Below are positions 1-10,217 of a DNA stretch of 64,000 nt, one piece after another. Under the pieces are notes generated by a model, which was not told the DNA's origin, did not search any database, and was given only the letters and a program-made list of their open reading frames with translations. Source of the DNA: Maratus speciosus (lineage: Eukaryota; Arthropoda; Arachnida; Araneae; Salticidae); the NCBI GenBank assembly GCA_963932465.1, contig OZ010788.1, positions 674,644,484 to 674,708,483 on the forward strand. Direction: 5' to 3'. Both the position numbers and the translations under genes were made by a program. How positions within the stretch are numbered: position 1 is the stretch's first letter; each line of letters opens with the position of its first letter.

Positions 1-213
1 TAGTGTAGACATTGTATTTAGCCAAGATTTCTTGTTGTTTTGCGAGAATAAAACCTTTAATTTTTCATCTTAACTAAAACCTTTGTCATCACGCCTCTGA
101 GGAGTTTACGTCACGCTACCGCCCTCATCTGAGGCCCCACACCAGGTTTAAGGAAAAATTGCGTTTTTTGCAAAGGAAGACATCTAAGCTCAGGATGCTT
201 TTCGGCACTGAAG

Positions 214-1038
214 ATGACTTTTAATGGAAAGCAAAATATATTGAAGGACAAAAAATGTTATTTTTTATGTATGGCAACAGGTCACACAACGAAGCAATGT
301 AGAGCTATCTTGAAGTGTTTCTTTTGTGATAAAAGATATATGTCTGTGATGTGTCAAACTCTCGATAAAAACAAGCTGAATGAAAAGAAAGAGGAAGAAA
401 AGTCGTCTGGAAAAGAAGTAAATATGGCTAATTTCAATAGAAATCCTAAAGTGTTTCTTCAGACACTCAAGGCAAAAATAATTTCCGAAAACAAAAAGGA
501 AGATGTTAGACTAATTTTGGACTCAGGTTCTCAGAGATCGTATATTTTAAAACATTTAGCCCAAGAAATGAAATAGTATTTACCTCTTCGAGAAGAAAAA
601 GTTTCTCATTCCCGTTTTGGCGGAGTCATAACAAAGGATTATAATCATCATTACTACAAGGTAAAATTAAGCGATTTGAAAGAAAATTTTAAATGTAATT
701 TTGAAGTTTTGGATCAAAACATTATATGTGAAAATGTTATGCCTGTAGTAAAAAGAAACTGGTTTAAAGAATTATCGGAAAAAGACATCACTTTGACTGA
801 TGTGGGTGAAAATCCTGAATCTATTCAAATATTGATTGGATCTGATGTAATGGGAAAATTACTGACAGGTCGTAGACAAATGCTCTCGTCGGGGTTAGTA
901 GCACTGGAAACATTTTTAGGTTGGACCTTAATGGGAAAAGTGCCTCAAGATAATGTGTCTAAAGAAAATTTAGCTTTATCAGTTACGTCTATGTTCGTAA
1001 AGGAAGCAGAGATTGCCGATTTATGGAAATTGGATTAA
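214..1038 (+). pseudogene. BEL/Pao gag zinc knuckles and DUF1758 protease (broken)
   Basis: The first 120 codons carry two knuckle-like cysteine clusters, a CxxC-GH-C pattern then CFFCDK, as in BEL/Pao nucleocapsid regions. An aspartic protease active-site motif follows, LILDSGSQRSYI. A TAG stop at 574-576 breaks the frame, but the same frame resumes. Codons 676-1038 match the C-terminal half of the DUF1758 protease, with ILIGSDVMGKLLTG and SSGLVALETFLGWTLMGKV. A TAA at 1036-1038 ends this block. In a live element this part would package RNA and cut the polyprotein. Here it is a relic: frame preserved, sense codons lost at two points. Confidence 0.85.
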
Positions 1039-2100
1039 CTTGGAATACATGATCCGATTGAAAAACAATCTAAAATGGAGATTGATCGCCAGGTTAAAGA
1101 ACATTTTTTACAGACAGTAAAAATGAATGAAGATAGTCGCTATGAAGTTTCTTTGCCATGGTCAGAAGATACACCACTTTTACCTGATAATTTGAGTTTA
1201 GCCAAGAAAAGATTAACTAACGTTACAAACAAGTTTCTTTCCGATAACATTTATCAAAAGTATGAAAAGGTGCTTTTAGGGTGGCTTGATGATCAAATTA
1301 TAGAAGAAATTCCACAGTCTGAAATGAATCTTTATGGAAATTATTTACCTCATCGACCAGTGATAAAAGAAAGCAGTACAACTCCCATTCGTCCAGTGTT
1401 TGACGCATCAGCTAGAATGCAGAAACATACATCTTTGAATCAATGTTTGCATTGTGGACCAAATCTTATTGAATTAATTCCTAACATTCTCTTACGATTT
1501 AGAGAAAATAAATTTGGTGTTGTAGCTGATATCAAGAAAACATTTTTACAAATAGATGTTCGTAAAGAAGATCGGGACTATTTTCGTTGCTTGTAGTGGA
1601 GTGATCCAGAAGAAAGAAATATTAGAATGTTTCGACATGCTAGAGTGGTTTTTGGAGTCAAAAGTTCTCCTTTTCTTCTGTCTTCCCTCATAGAATATCA
1701 CATTAAAAACAATGAAGAATACGACCCCAATCTTAAACAGCAATTGCTGAGAGGCTTTTATGTTGACAATGTCGTTGCTAGTGTCCACATACAGGAAGAA
1801 TTGGAAAGGTTTATTACTGATTCTAAATCTCTTATCGCTAAAGGTGTATTTGATTTGAGAGGATGGGAACAGACAGAAAAAATAAATAATATCGAAAATA
1901 GCGAAGATACTGCTGTACTGGGATTACAATGGAACAGATTTCTAGACGTTATGAAAGTTAACATAAGTTGGACGAAAGATATAAATATAGAAAAAGTAAC
2001 AAAACGAATCATGCTATCAGTTGCACATAAAGTTTTTGATCCAATTGGTTTTACTGCTCTAGTTATGATATATCCCAAGATGATGTTACAGAAAACATGA
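1039..2100 (+). pseudogene. BEL/Pao reverse transcriptase (broken, catalytic box altered)
   Basis: This continues the gag-protease frame. Recognisable RT segments include the RPVFDASA motif near 1395, VVADIKKTFLQIDV near 1520 and VFGVKSSPFLLSSLIEYH near 1650, typical of the BEL/Pao (peptidase A17-linked) RT. The catalytic box reads FYVDNV near 1758 where active elements have YVDD, so one catalytic aspartate is replaced by asparagine. A TAG at 1594-1596 sits where a conserved tryptophan would be expected. The frame closes at a TGA at 2098-2100, followed by an A-rich run and a frameshift. Family identity is clear; activity is excluded. Confidence 0.88.
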
Positions 2101-2816
2101 AAAAAAAGGAATTAACTGGGATGAAGAAGTTACTAGTGATATAAAAAATGAATTTATTGAATGGTTTCGTGAATTAAATATTTTACAAGAAATTCAGATT
2201 CCTAGATATATTCAGTTCACCCCAGATAATTTAAAAGGTTGTACTCTTCACACATTTTGTGATGCAAATCAGTATGCGTATGCTGCTGTTATATTTTTGA
2301 GGATAGCAACTAAAGATCGTGTAGAGTTATTCCTTCTTGCTGCGAAATCCCGCATAGGTCCTTTAAAATGTGGAACTATACCTAGAATGGAACTTTTAGC
2401 TGCTTTCATTGGTGCTAGATTGGCTAAATCAGTAAATGACGCTATGGGCTGGGAAGATATGGAAAGATATTTTTGGAGCGATTCCACAACAGTGCTTGCA
2501 TGGATATCCAGGAAAGAAAACTGATCTGTTTTTTTTTAGAAACAGAGTTCAAAAAATAAAAATTTTGAGTGATCCTGTTTTATGGAAACATATACCTGGT
2601 GAAATGAATCCAGCAGATCTGCCATCTAGAGGGTGTAAAGCAAGACAGCTGGTATATCTCAAATGGTGGGAGGGTCCATCTTGGCTTAGAGATCCTAAAA
2701 AATATTTTAAGTATAGGGATTTCAAGTGCCAAGACATAAACGAAGAAGAAATTGAGAAGGAAAAATTGAAGTCTACAAAATTACTCATAAATGTTGATGA
2801 AAGTCCTCTGCTCTAG
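2101..2816 (+). pseudogene. BEL/Pao RNase H and linker (frameshifted)
   Basis: From about 2109 the coding trace continues in a new frame (GINWDEEV, typical of the RT-RNase H connection). RNase H motifs follow: HTFCDANQYAYAAV near 2250, IPRMELLAA near 2380 and [12 protein letters not shown] near 2470, so D, E and D are all present. A second shift occurs in the T-run at 2528-2537. The next frame then reads [16 protein letters not shown] and [10 protein letters not shown], the usual end of this domain in BEL/Pao elements. The trace stops at about 2814, close to an apparent internal deletion before the integrase. Confidence 0.85.
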
Positions 2817-3340
2817 CAAAATGTACCATTTGTAAAAGACTTAATTCGAAGAATTTGGAATCTTCTCCGGTTTCTCCGCCAGAAAATCGAGTGAAGGATG
2901 CAGCAGTATTTCAGATTATCGGCGTTGATCTGGCTGACCCTCTGTTTCTTAAAAATAAACAGAAGAGTTGGGTTATCTTATTTACATGTGCCATCTACAG
3001 ATCTGTGCATTTGGAGCTTGTGACTTCAGTTTCTACAGAGGTATTTTTAATGGCTTTGCGAAGATTTGTATCTCGTAGAGGAAGATGTTCTGCTATATAT
3101 TGCGACAACGGTTCCAATATTGTTGGTGCATCCAATTTCTTAAAAAGATTGAACTGGAATCGCATACAGAAATATGGAGCAATAAATTCTATCAGATGGA
3201 AATTCAACCCTCCGACTGCTGCTTGGTGGGGCGGATGGTGGGAGAGGCTTATCAGATTGAGGAAAGATCTATTAAAAAGCGTCTTAGGACAAGCCTATTT
3301 GAACTATGAAGAGATGATAAATGTATCAGCTGACAGCTAA
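2817..3340 (+). pseudogene. BEL/Pao integrase core, N-terminal zinc domain mostly deleted
   Basis: The segment starts with the CxxC half of the integrase zinc finger (KCTICKRLN near 2820) but lacks the HH half. The DDE core is readable: IGVDLADPLF (first D), IYCDNGSNIVG (second D) and WWGGWWERLIR (E), all three catalytic residues present. A TAA at 3338-3340 closes this piece, though the same frame continues beyond it. Intact relatives carry a few hundred residues between RNase H and the zinc cysteines. Their absence implies an internal deletion at about 2810-2820. In a live element this enzyme would insert the cDNA copy. Confidence 0.88.
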
Positions 3341-3874
3341 AGCATTATAAATTCGCGACCACTAACTTACATGTCTGAGAAAGAGTCCATCAAACCCATA
3401 TCACCGGACATGTTTCTGAAAGATATTCATGAGTGTGGTTTACCAGACGTTGATGCAGTTGAGGAATGTTCTCTCACTAGAAGACTTAAATATAGGCAAG
3501 AACTGCAAAAATAGCTCAAAAATCGATTTAGATCAGAATATTTGGGTCTCCTTATCCAACGACCAAATGGCAGACGATTGCAACGTTCAATTTCTGTAGG
3601 AGATATAGTCTTGGTGGGAGCAGATAACAAGAAAAGGATCAATTGGCCATTAGGACGAGTTACAGAGCGCATTCGGGGCAAAAGAAAAGTTCATATTTTG
3701 AAGTTACAAATGTCTCATTCGCAGATGATTCGGCCTATTCAAAGAATTTACCCTCTGGAAGTGTCATCAGTGGATTTTACCGAAAACATTTTTCCTAAAC
3801 CAACATTGAAGAAAATCAGGTTGATCCTCCAAAAAACGAGTCACAAATTAAAAAGACGAGATCTGGTAGAGTGA
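3341..3874 (+). pseudogene. BEL/Pao integrase C-terminus and DUF5641
   Basis: The integrase frame continues past the stop at 3338 with RPLTYMSEKESIKPISPDMF, the usual lead into the DUF5641 domain. A TAG near 3513 is a second nonsense codon. From 3542 the typical C-terminal block follows: SVGDIVLVGADN, INWPLGRVTE and KVHILKL, then RPIQRIYPLE. Its function in BEL/Pao integrases is thought to be nucleic-acid binding or targeting. Two in-frame stops but no shift from about 2820 to 3874 suggest decay mainly by point mutation. Confidence 0.82.
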
Positions 3875-3957
3875 TAAAAAATTCAGAAAGACTCGATTTA
3901 TGATGTTTATGTAAATGTTGTATTTATTTAATGTGAAGTTTTGATTATAATACAATC

Positions 3958-4196
3958 AAAAGGTGGGAGGATGTTAAATCTATTGTCCATGTTTATTTAT
4001 TTTTTATTATCCTCTCATCTTTTATTCTCATGACAACTTTATATATCATGTAACGTGAATTAGAAATTGTATTTTTGTTATGTTTTTGAATATTTTTATG
4101 GAAGAAGGTAAAAAGCTTTACCGATAAATAAATTATTTGTGTTTTAAGAGGTTAATAGACTTCTTTATGTACATTTTAAGTTCATAAGTTCATAAT
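3958..4196 (+). repeat. Polypurine tract and putative BEL/Pao 3' LTR
   Basis: The purine run AAAAGGTGGGAGGA at 3958-3971 is followed by TGTTAAATC, the expected PPT/LTR junction. The putative LTR contains an AATAAA-like stretch near 4125. It would end around 4192-4196, before ATTGGCGTCCGCAC, which resembles a primer-binding site. Without the 5' LTR the ends cannot be confirmed. If the PBS-like sequence is real, the LTR may have belonged to a tandem or rearranged copy. Confidence 0.45.
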
Positions 4197-4838
4197 TGGC
4201 GTCCGCACTACTATTCTGAAAGCTGGGTTGTTAAAATAACATCCTTTTTGAACGCTTTAATTGACATTAATCCGTTGAAAACTGGAATTCGAAAATTTTC
4301 ACGAATCCAATACTTCCTTGTTGTAAAGATAGAAGAAAGTAAAAATGTAGTAAAAATTTACGTGTCTAAAAAAAGATTACAAAAGTTGATGAAAGTTCGC
4401 TTATCAATAAAAAACATTCCATGTAAGACACCTCTGCCATTTTTAGTATTTTAATAAAATTAAAATATGTACTTTAGATACTTATTTTAATTTCCGTTTA
4501 AAGAAAATATTCTACATATTTTTATTTTATTTTATTTTTAATGTTGTTTTATAAAAGTATTCAATTGCTCTGCATGTTCTGCGTGTAAAAAGTATTAAAA
4601 TATAATTTCAACCCTGTCGACTCCGGCGTCTCTAACACAAATTTTATTTGATCGGCACCACTCTTTTAGAAAAAGTTTCCTTCTGGTATACAATTTCAAA
4701 AATGCTCTGATTAAATAAAGAAAATTTTATTTTCCTTTATTACTGGTGCCAAAAACAAATTTTGCAAAGAAAGATGATGGCTCGTCAGACACGACAAAGG
4801 AGTGCAAAGGGTTAAATAGTGGAAAGTGTTGTACTTAC
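4197..4838. other. No gene recognised
   Basis: AT-rich sequence after the BEL/Pao relic. A 68-codon open frame at 4248-4454 has no recognisable motif and is probably chance. The 3' part (about 4710-4838) lies in the intron downstream of the minus-strand exon described next. Confidence 0.5.
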
Positions 4839-4987
4839 ATGTAGGGATAGCGTGTTTCGCTCTCACAATCATATCTATAGCCAAATCCATGTAGGAGTCG
4901 CACATCTCTTTCTGACCGCAAGTCGACGTCGCATTGCAATGAATACTGGATGCGGCTAATAGTATGAACACGAAAGAAGATAGCAAC
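4839..4987 (-). CDS. Internal exon of a predicted secreted Cys-containing protein (partial)
   Basis: On the minus strand a good acceptor (pyrimidine-rich tract ending CTTTTTCAG, 4988-4996) leads straight into an open phase. The exon ends at a strong donor, ACAT|GTAAGT, at 4839/4838. The 149-nt exon encodes 49 complete residues plus split codons (phase 1 at both ends). It begins with a hydrophobic stretch, LLSSFVFILLAASSIHC, typical of a signal-peptide core. The mature part has cysteines in CNATSTCGQKEMCD and an amphipathic helix-like run, MDLAIDMIVRAKHAIP. The initiator Met would lie in an upstream exon, above 4990 on this strand, that I could not identify. I do not recognise the family. It is the only part of the window with the look of a spliced host gene. 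Confidence 0.55.
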
Positions 4988-4996
4988 CTGAAAAAG

Positions 4997-5545
4997 GAAA
5001 TATAACATTTAAATTTTATGTATTACGCATTTTATCCATTATTTAATACTAAAAGACCCGCCAGGCGTTCCCCGTGTCTCGGTCGGCCCAACTCTGAACA
5101 GGAAAAGCCAGCTCGACTGCGTATTAACTACCTTTACTCGAGTAGGGAACCATGGGGAAGTTTATACCTTTGTGATTAGTTACCTTCTCCAAAGTGATTC
5201 GTCTTTCGTGGTTATTGGAAACAGAAGTTTTGAAACAACTGCTTAGTAATAGTTTTTTTTCTCCCTCTTTGCGTAAAATGTCTGTCTTTAAGGAATCTAA
5301 ATTTCCGACTTCATCTTTTAATGAAATTAAATAAATCCACAATAAATCAATCTAAATTTTTAGTATAATATTGAACATATTTATTTTTAATTTAAAAAAT
5401 GTTCCATTTTTAATATTATCGTAGTTTTGTAAAAAAAATTGATAAAATTTCTATTTCAAAATTTCTTTTTCTGTAAAATAGTAAAGTATTTTTCGATTTG
5501 TTCTCTTGGGCTCTGAAATTAAGCCAAGCATAGAAATTTTATAGT
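4997..5545. other. No gene recognised
   Basis: AT-rich intergenic or intronic sequence with one GC-richer patch (5055-5165). If the exon at 4839-4987 is real, its upstream intron and first exon should lie here or beyond. I see no convincing ATG exon with a donor in the matching phase. Confidence 0.4.
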
Positions 5546-5808
5546 ATTACCCAGCAAAGAAAGAAATAGTGGGCCATCAGCTGGGGAAAAGATGGCAGCC
5601 AGCACTGCCATCAGCGGTAAAGTGCAATGGTGCCATTACTTAAACCTGTCAAAAAGTGTCCGAGCGGAATGCAGCTGGCCCATCAGTGATGGCCAACAGC
5701 AGGCCAGCATTGGTATGCCATCACATTACTTCAATCCGGCACTTTTCCTGCAGTGCTAGCACCTATCCTACTGGTATTCCTTTGTTGGCCCAGCACTTTC
5801 CCTTACAG
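5546..5808. mobile_element. MITE with CCCAGCAA ends, copy 1
   Basis: The sequence starts TTACCCAGCAAAGAAAGAAA and contains GCCCATCAGTGATGGCCAACAGC and GCACCTATC near its end, closing in a degraded GTTGGCCCAGCAC. The same landmarks occur in the same order in the copy at 6594-6820. It is GC-richer than its flanks and has no coding capacity. The superfamily is not clear from the termini. Confidence 0.6.
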
Positions 5809-6593
5809 AAATTTCTTATAGAATTCCATAAAAAAAAATTTATAGAAAAAGTATTATAGAATAATGGCCCGTTTTTCTATGAGCTAGTTTCACCAGCAGC
5901 TATAGAAGTGTCTATAATAGAAATGTCTATAGAAATATTTGAACTTGCAGCTATTTCCATCCCAAGTACTAACTACTCTCGATGCTGTTTGGTTTTCGCG
6001 ATTGGACAGGAACAAGTACTTCCAGCGTATTCTACTACGGCTCGTTGTTTTCGCACTCTCATTACACTATTTCAAGTTTGTTTCTTTTGTGATTTGCGTT
6101 CCTAATCATTAAACTTGTATAGAAATTATTGTATTGTATAGAAATCCTGTGTATTTTATACGTTGGTTGATTCTCAACTGTGTAAATTACGAAAACCGAA
6201 ATCCTTTATAAATTAGTGAAACCAGATTTTTTTTTAAGTGTTTTGAAATAAAGAATTTATTTATTTATTCATTTACTTATTTATTTTGTTGGTGGTAGTG
6301 GTGCTATATTATTTACAGTTTCAAAAAAGAAATAGCTTGACAGCTTAAATTGTATTAATATATTCATTTCAGATTTGTGTTCAAATTCATTAATTTGCTG
6401 CGGGGTGATAAAAATAACTCTTATTTTAATATTGACTTGACAAAATATTTAAAAGTCTAATAAATTATTATTTGTTAAACTTGAAACGTAATTGTTTAAA
6501 TATTTTTACACTTCAGATTAAAATATTTGAATAAAAATTACAATCAGTGAATTTTTTAAAAACTTAGATGAATTACGCCACCTAGCGTAAGGG
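5809..6593. other. Spacer between two MITE copies
   Basis: AT-rich spacer with short TATAGAA-type repetitions (5815-5935) and an ATTTATTTATT run near 6260. No gene is visible. The outermost ends at 5546 and 6820 are inverted repeats of each other, so the two copies plus spacer could also have moved as one 1.27-kb unit. Confidence 0.4.
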
Positions 6594-6820
6594 TTCCCAG
6601 CAATAATACTGCAAAAGTTCGTGCACTTCCATGGTGTGGTGGGCCAGCGCAAGAGATAAAACGGAGGCCCATCAGAATTTTATCTGATGATTTCCAACAG
6701 CAAAGTAGACTGAAGCTGTCCAGCAGTGGTCATGCAGTGGTATACCATTAGCCAGCACTTCTCCATCATTGCCAGCACCTATCTTGCTGCTGGCCAGCAA
6801 TTTCTTCTTTGCTGGGTAAT
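6594..6820. mobile_element. MITE with CCCAGCAA ends, copy 2
   Basis: It begins TCCCAGCAATAATACTGC and ends in CAGCAATTTCTTCTTTGCTG followed by GGTAAT, giving inverted CCCAGCAA termini. Internal landmarks (GCCCATCAG, CCAACAGC, GCCAGCACCTATC) match copy 1. No open frame of note. Confidence 0.65.
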
Positions 6821-7805
6821 TTCATTGAGATATGCTTAAATTACATTCACTAAGACAAAAAAAAAAAAAAGTTTCCTGCAGTAAAAATAAAATTTTATTT
6901 GAGAAATAAAATGCATTCGGCATTTCCATGCATTCAGTCAATGGTGCGTTAACGCACCATTAAATTTAAAATTAATATTTTTCTTTTAAATTTTATGACA
7001 TTTGTTTTATTATTATTTTATTTACAGAACTTGCAATTTTAATCCATTATAAAAACATATGATTAATCTCAAGTGGAATAATTATACATTTTCAAAAAGT
7101 CGAATTTGTCAATAACCGTTTGAATTTAAAAACTAGCGTATTTTGAAAAATTCTCAACAGAAAGTGTTTACTCCATTTAAATTACTGATATTTTATACAT
7201 GTCTCCAGAACCCTTAAAAATGGAAGAAAAATAAAATTAGTGAAAAATATTCGTCACAGTGTTAATAAAAAAATATTTATTAAAATGGTGCTTTTACGCA
7301 CCTTTGGTCGAAAACGGGTTAATTTAATTTTACAAATAATGCATTAATTATAAAAAAAAGAAGTCTAAAAAATATTTAATTTAATTTTAAACGAATTCAA
7401 TAACGATTGATCATTCCCGAAAATTCATTTAATTTTTAAATTTTGTCTTTAGTGAGATACATTGATTGGACCCAAACATATTTTAGCCATTTTTTTTAAA
7501 TTCAGAAACATGCATTTTAATAAATTTTTACAGCCCACTAACAATACTAAAAATCATATTTATATGAAAAATAGCAACAATGCGTTAAAATAAAGTTCTA
7601 AAACTTATTAAAAGTGATACTTTCGTATTGGTCTCGCATCAGGATTTAACAAACGAAGAAATCACCAAGCTTCACTATTTACAATCAGCACTTTTTATTC
7701 TGTTCATTTCATTGATTAACGTGCTTAGTTAGATTAAATATCTTTTATTTATAATTTATTGCTTTATTTATTCATTGAGGGATGTTTTTATTTCGTTATG
7801 AAATA
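6821..7805. other. AT-rich spacer with a perfect 20-bp palindrome
   Basis: No gene. A perfect palindrome, ATGGTGCGTTAACGCACCAT, lies at 6941-6960. A related imperfect one (GGTGCTTTTACGCACC) lies near 7286. Both may be the core of decayed TTAA-type MITEs, since GGGTTAA follows the second at 7316. Confidence 0.5.
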
Positions 7806-8495
7806 TACGAGGGGGTATCAATAAGATTTTGTCGTCACATAGAAATAATTGAGTAAAATTTATGAAATTGTTACATTGAATTAGTTATTTTCTATATAGT
7901 CACCGTGCACAGTAACCCATTTCTGAAAACGATGTTTCAAAAAGAGGGGGGAGAATGTATTCCAGGAGGCGCGATAGTAGACCCGAAGGGGGGCATTTTT
8001 TCTAACTTTTTGCCAACACCCACATGGGGCATATTGTTGGAAAAGCCTGTGACCACTTATTCATGTTATGCACCCCCCGATCCCTTCCCCCCAAATTTGC
8101 CCCCCGGAGGTCATGAATGGTGTCCGAAAAATTTAGAAAAGTGCTCCCCCCGGGAGGGCAAACTGGAAGTAGGAGCTTAGGATGTACATTACATGAATGA
8201 GTGATCACAGGCCTTTCCAACAATATGTCACATGTGGGGGTCGGTAAAAGTTAGAAAAATCCCTCCCCTTTGGGTCTACTATTGCGCCTTTTGGAAAACA
8301 TCCTCCCACCCCCCACCCCCTCTTTTTGAAATACAGTTTGCAGAAATGTATTACTGTGCACAGTGACTATATAAAAAAGTATTATATATTATTATAGTAC
8401 AATATATTGCTATATATTAATACAATGTAGCAATTTCATAAATTTTACTCAGTTATTTCTATGTGAGGGCAAAAACCTATTCATACACCCTCGTA
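7806..8495. mobile_element. Fully palindromic mariner-type MITE (fold-back)
   Basis: The element is bounded by TA and by inverted ends TACGAGGG and CCCTCGTA. The arms pair along almost the whole 690 bp. For example AAATAATTGAGTAAAATTTA at 7844 mirrors TAAATTTTACTCAGTTATTT near 8440, and GTGCACAGTAA at 7905 mirrors TTACTGTGCACAG near 8350. The centre is near 8150. G/C homopolymers (AGAGGGGGGAG, CACCCCCCACCCCC) sit within the arms. No transposase; the terminus fits Tc1/mariner elements. Confidence 0.85.
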
Positions 8496-8856
8496 AGCTG
8501 GAAACCAATGTTCATTTATTTATATTCATTTAAGTGTTAACGGATTTATCTTTCGTAAATCGTAATCGCCTACATGCGATAGAGACATATTTTTAAAAAA
8601 AAACTCATGCTTAAAAATTATTTAAAAAACAATAAAAATTGAGTTAATTGCGATACAGTTTTCACACTTTTCAAACAAATTGCATTTTAAAGTACATCCC
8701 TCATTTGAGTAGGTAAAAAATAAAATATTTAAAAATTAGAAAAATTACAGTAAAAGTCAAATTTAATTGTCTGCTGTTGTCACCGTCGAAATGACGTCAG
8801 CGTTACGGGCGGACACATTTGTTCTTTATAATATAAATACATAAGGATATATAATA
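8496..8856. other. No gene recognised
   Basis: AT-rich spacer between two transposons, with one short GC-richer patch at 8770-8820 (GACGTCAGCGTTACGGGCGG). Nothing else supportable. Confidence 0.5.
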
Positions 8857-10147
8857 TACAATGGTGGGAAAAGAAAGTAAACACTCCCTACTAACTCTGC
8901 AACAAATTATTTTACAAGAATGTTACTGGTATCACACGATTGGAAATAAAGTCTACTTTTAAACGATGTCTATAAAATTGGCTTAGGGGGTCGTCTTCTT
9001 ATCAAAATGAACCCAAACTTTGTTTTTTTTTTCAATAGCAACACCCAAGTTAGACGCCATAAATAGATTCTACACCCTTCAATTAGCCTAAATCTGGGCT
9101 ACGAGAGGTGACTATTTTTTAATTCTATCTCGCACCAATTTTTAAAAACGGAAATCATTGAGAAACACTTTGACAACATTTGCAAGAGAAATATGCTACC
9201 ACAAAACTTGTACGTTAAAAATAGTGAGGCGAATTGAATATAAAAATAGTTGCCTGTGGCAGCCCTTCTAAATCCAAATTTTCTTGGAAATCGCATGATT
9301 AACTTCTGAGAAATAAATTATTTTAAAATGAGCCTATTTTAGGAACTGTATCCAAATCGAAGTTCGGTACTGAATTGTTCAAATGCTACAGAATGACTAT
9401 GTCACTGTTATAATGTGTTGTTTCTTGCCAATATTACCATTTCACTCGCTTAATATGTTTCAATTATTGCCATCCCAATTTTATTAACATGAGTTAAATA
9501 TATTTTTTTCAAATGATGCTCTTCTGAACATCATCGACGGTCCCCTTAAACAGTCGTTTTGGCGTTTTTTGCTCGTAATTCGAAAACTACTTGGAAGAAA
9601 AATTTGAAATTGAAGATTTTATAAAGCGGGACATAATAAACATAAATCTGTCACAAAAAAGTGTAGGTTGCAATTCATATATTTTTCTAATATTACTTTC
9701 ATAATTCATATTACAAATATTTTAAAATTACAAATTCAATGTATTTATGTTTGGGTTTTTTAGTATTATAATTGAACAAAAAATTTATCACAGTAGGATT
9801 ATAATTTCAGGAGATACTAATAAAAATATGAAAATGTAATTTAACATTAGAAGCTCTCAATTTTGAATGTTTATCATTCAAAATCTTATCATCCAAACTT
9901 GAAAGTTTATTTCTAGATTCAGTTTGAACCGAAGATTTAAACTACATTGTCAGAATTGGGTGTTGCCATTGAAAAAAAAAACAAAGTTTGATCTGGTTTT
10001 GATTTTCAGATGGTCCACTAAGCAAATTTTATATACATCATTTAAAAGTAGACTTTATTTCCAATCGTTTGATACCGGTAATTTTTTCTTTTATACTTAG
10101 TCGCAGAGTTAGTAGGGGGTATTTACTTTTTTTTTTCCACGACTGTA
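8857..10147. mobile_element. Tc1-like non-autonomous element with ~190-bp TIRs
   Basis: TA-bounded ends TACAATGGTGGGAAAAGAAA and the inverse of GACTGTA at 10141-10147 match a Tc1-type terminus. Inverted arms run about 8857-9060 and 9950-10147. They share CCCTACTAACTCTGC, TTGGAAATAAAGTCTACTTT and AACAAAGTTTG. The 0.9-kb interior has no recognisable transposase, only a frame at 9099-9296 with no known motif. It is therefore a deletion or replacement derivative mobilised in trans. Confidence 0.75.
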
Positions 10148-10217
10148 CAGTTTAAAAAATCAGACTACAAACCATTGCAGAGACCATTAAAATCCCTCGT
10201 AAGAGAAAAATGGGAAA

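Larger units (their letters stand above)
1..4196 (+). mobile_element. Degenerate BEL/Pao LTR retrotransposon, 5' end outside or eroded
   Basis: Domains lie in the BEL/Pao order on the plus strand: zinc knuckles, aspartic protease with DUF1758, reverse transcriptase, RNase H, integrase, DUF5641. The gag-protease-RT part stays in one frame from 214 to about 2098, broken by stops at 574, 1036 and 1594. Later parts sit in other frames after indels. A polypurine tract at about 3958-3970 precedes a likely 3' LTR. No 5' LTR is visible, so it is truncated at or before the window edge. Several frame breaks make it a dead copy. Confidence 0.9.

Noticed and set aside
7905..8180. Proline/glycine-rich frames on both strands
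   Set aside because: They lie wholly within the palindromic MITE, and both strands give similar peptides because the DNA is inverted-repeat.
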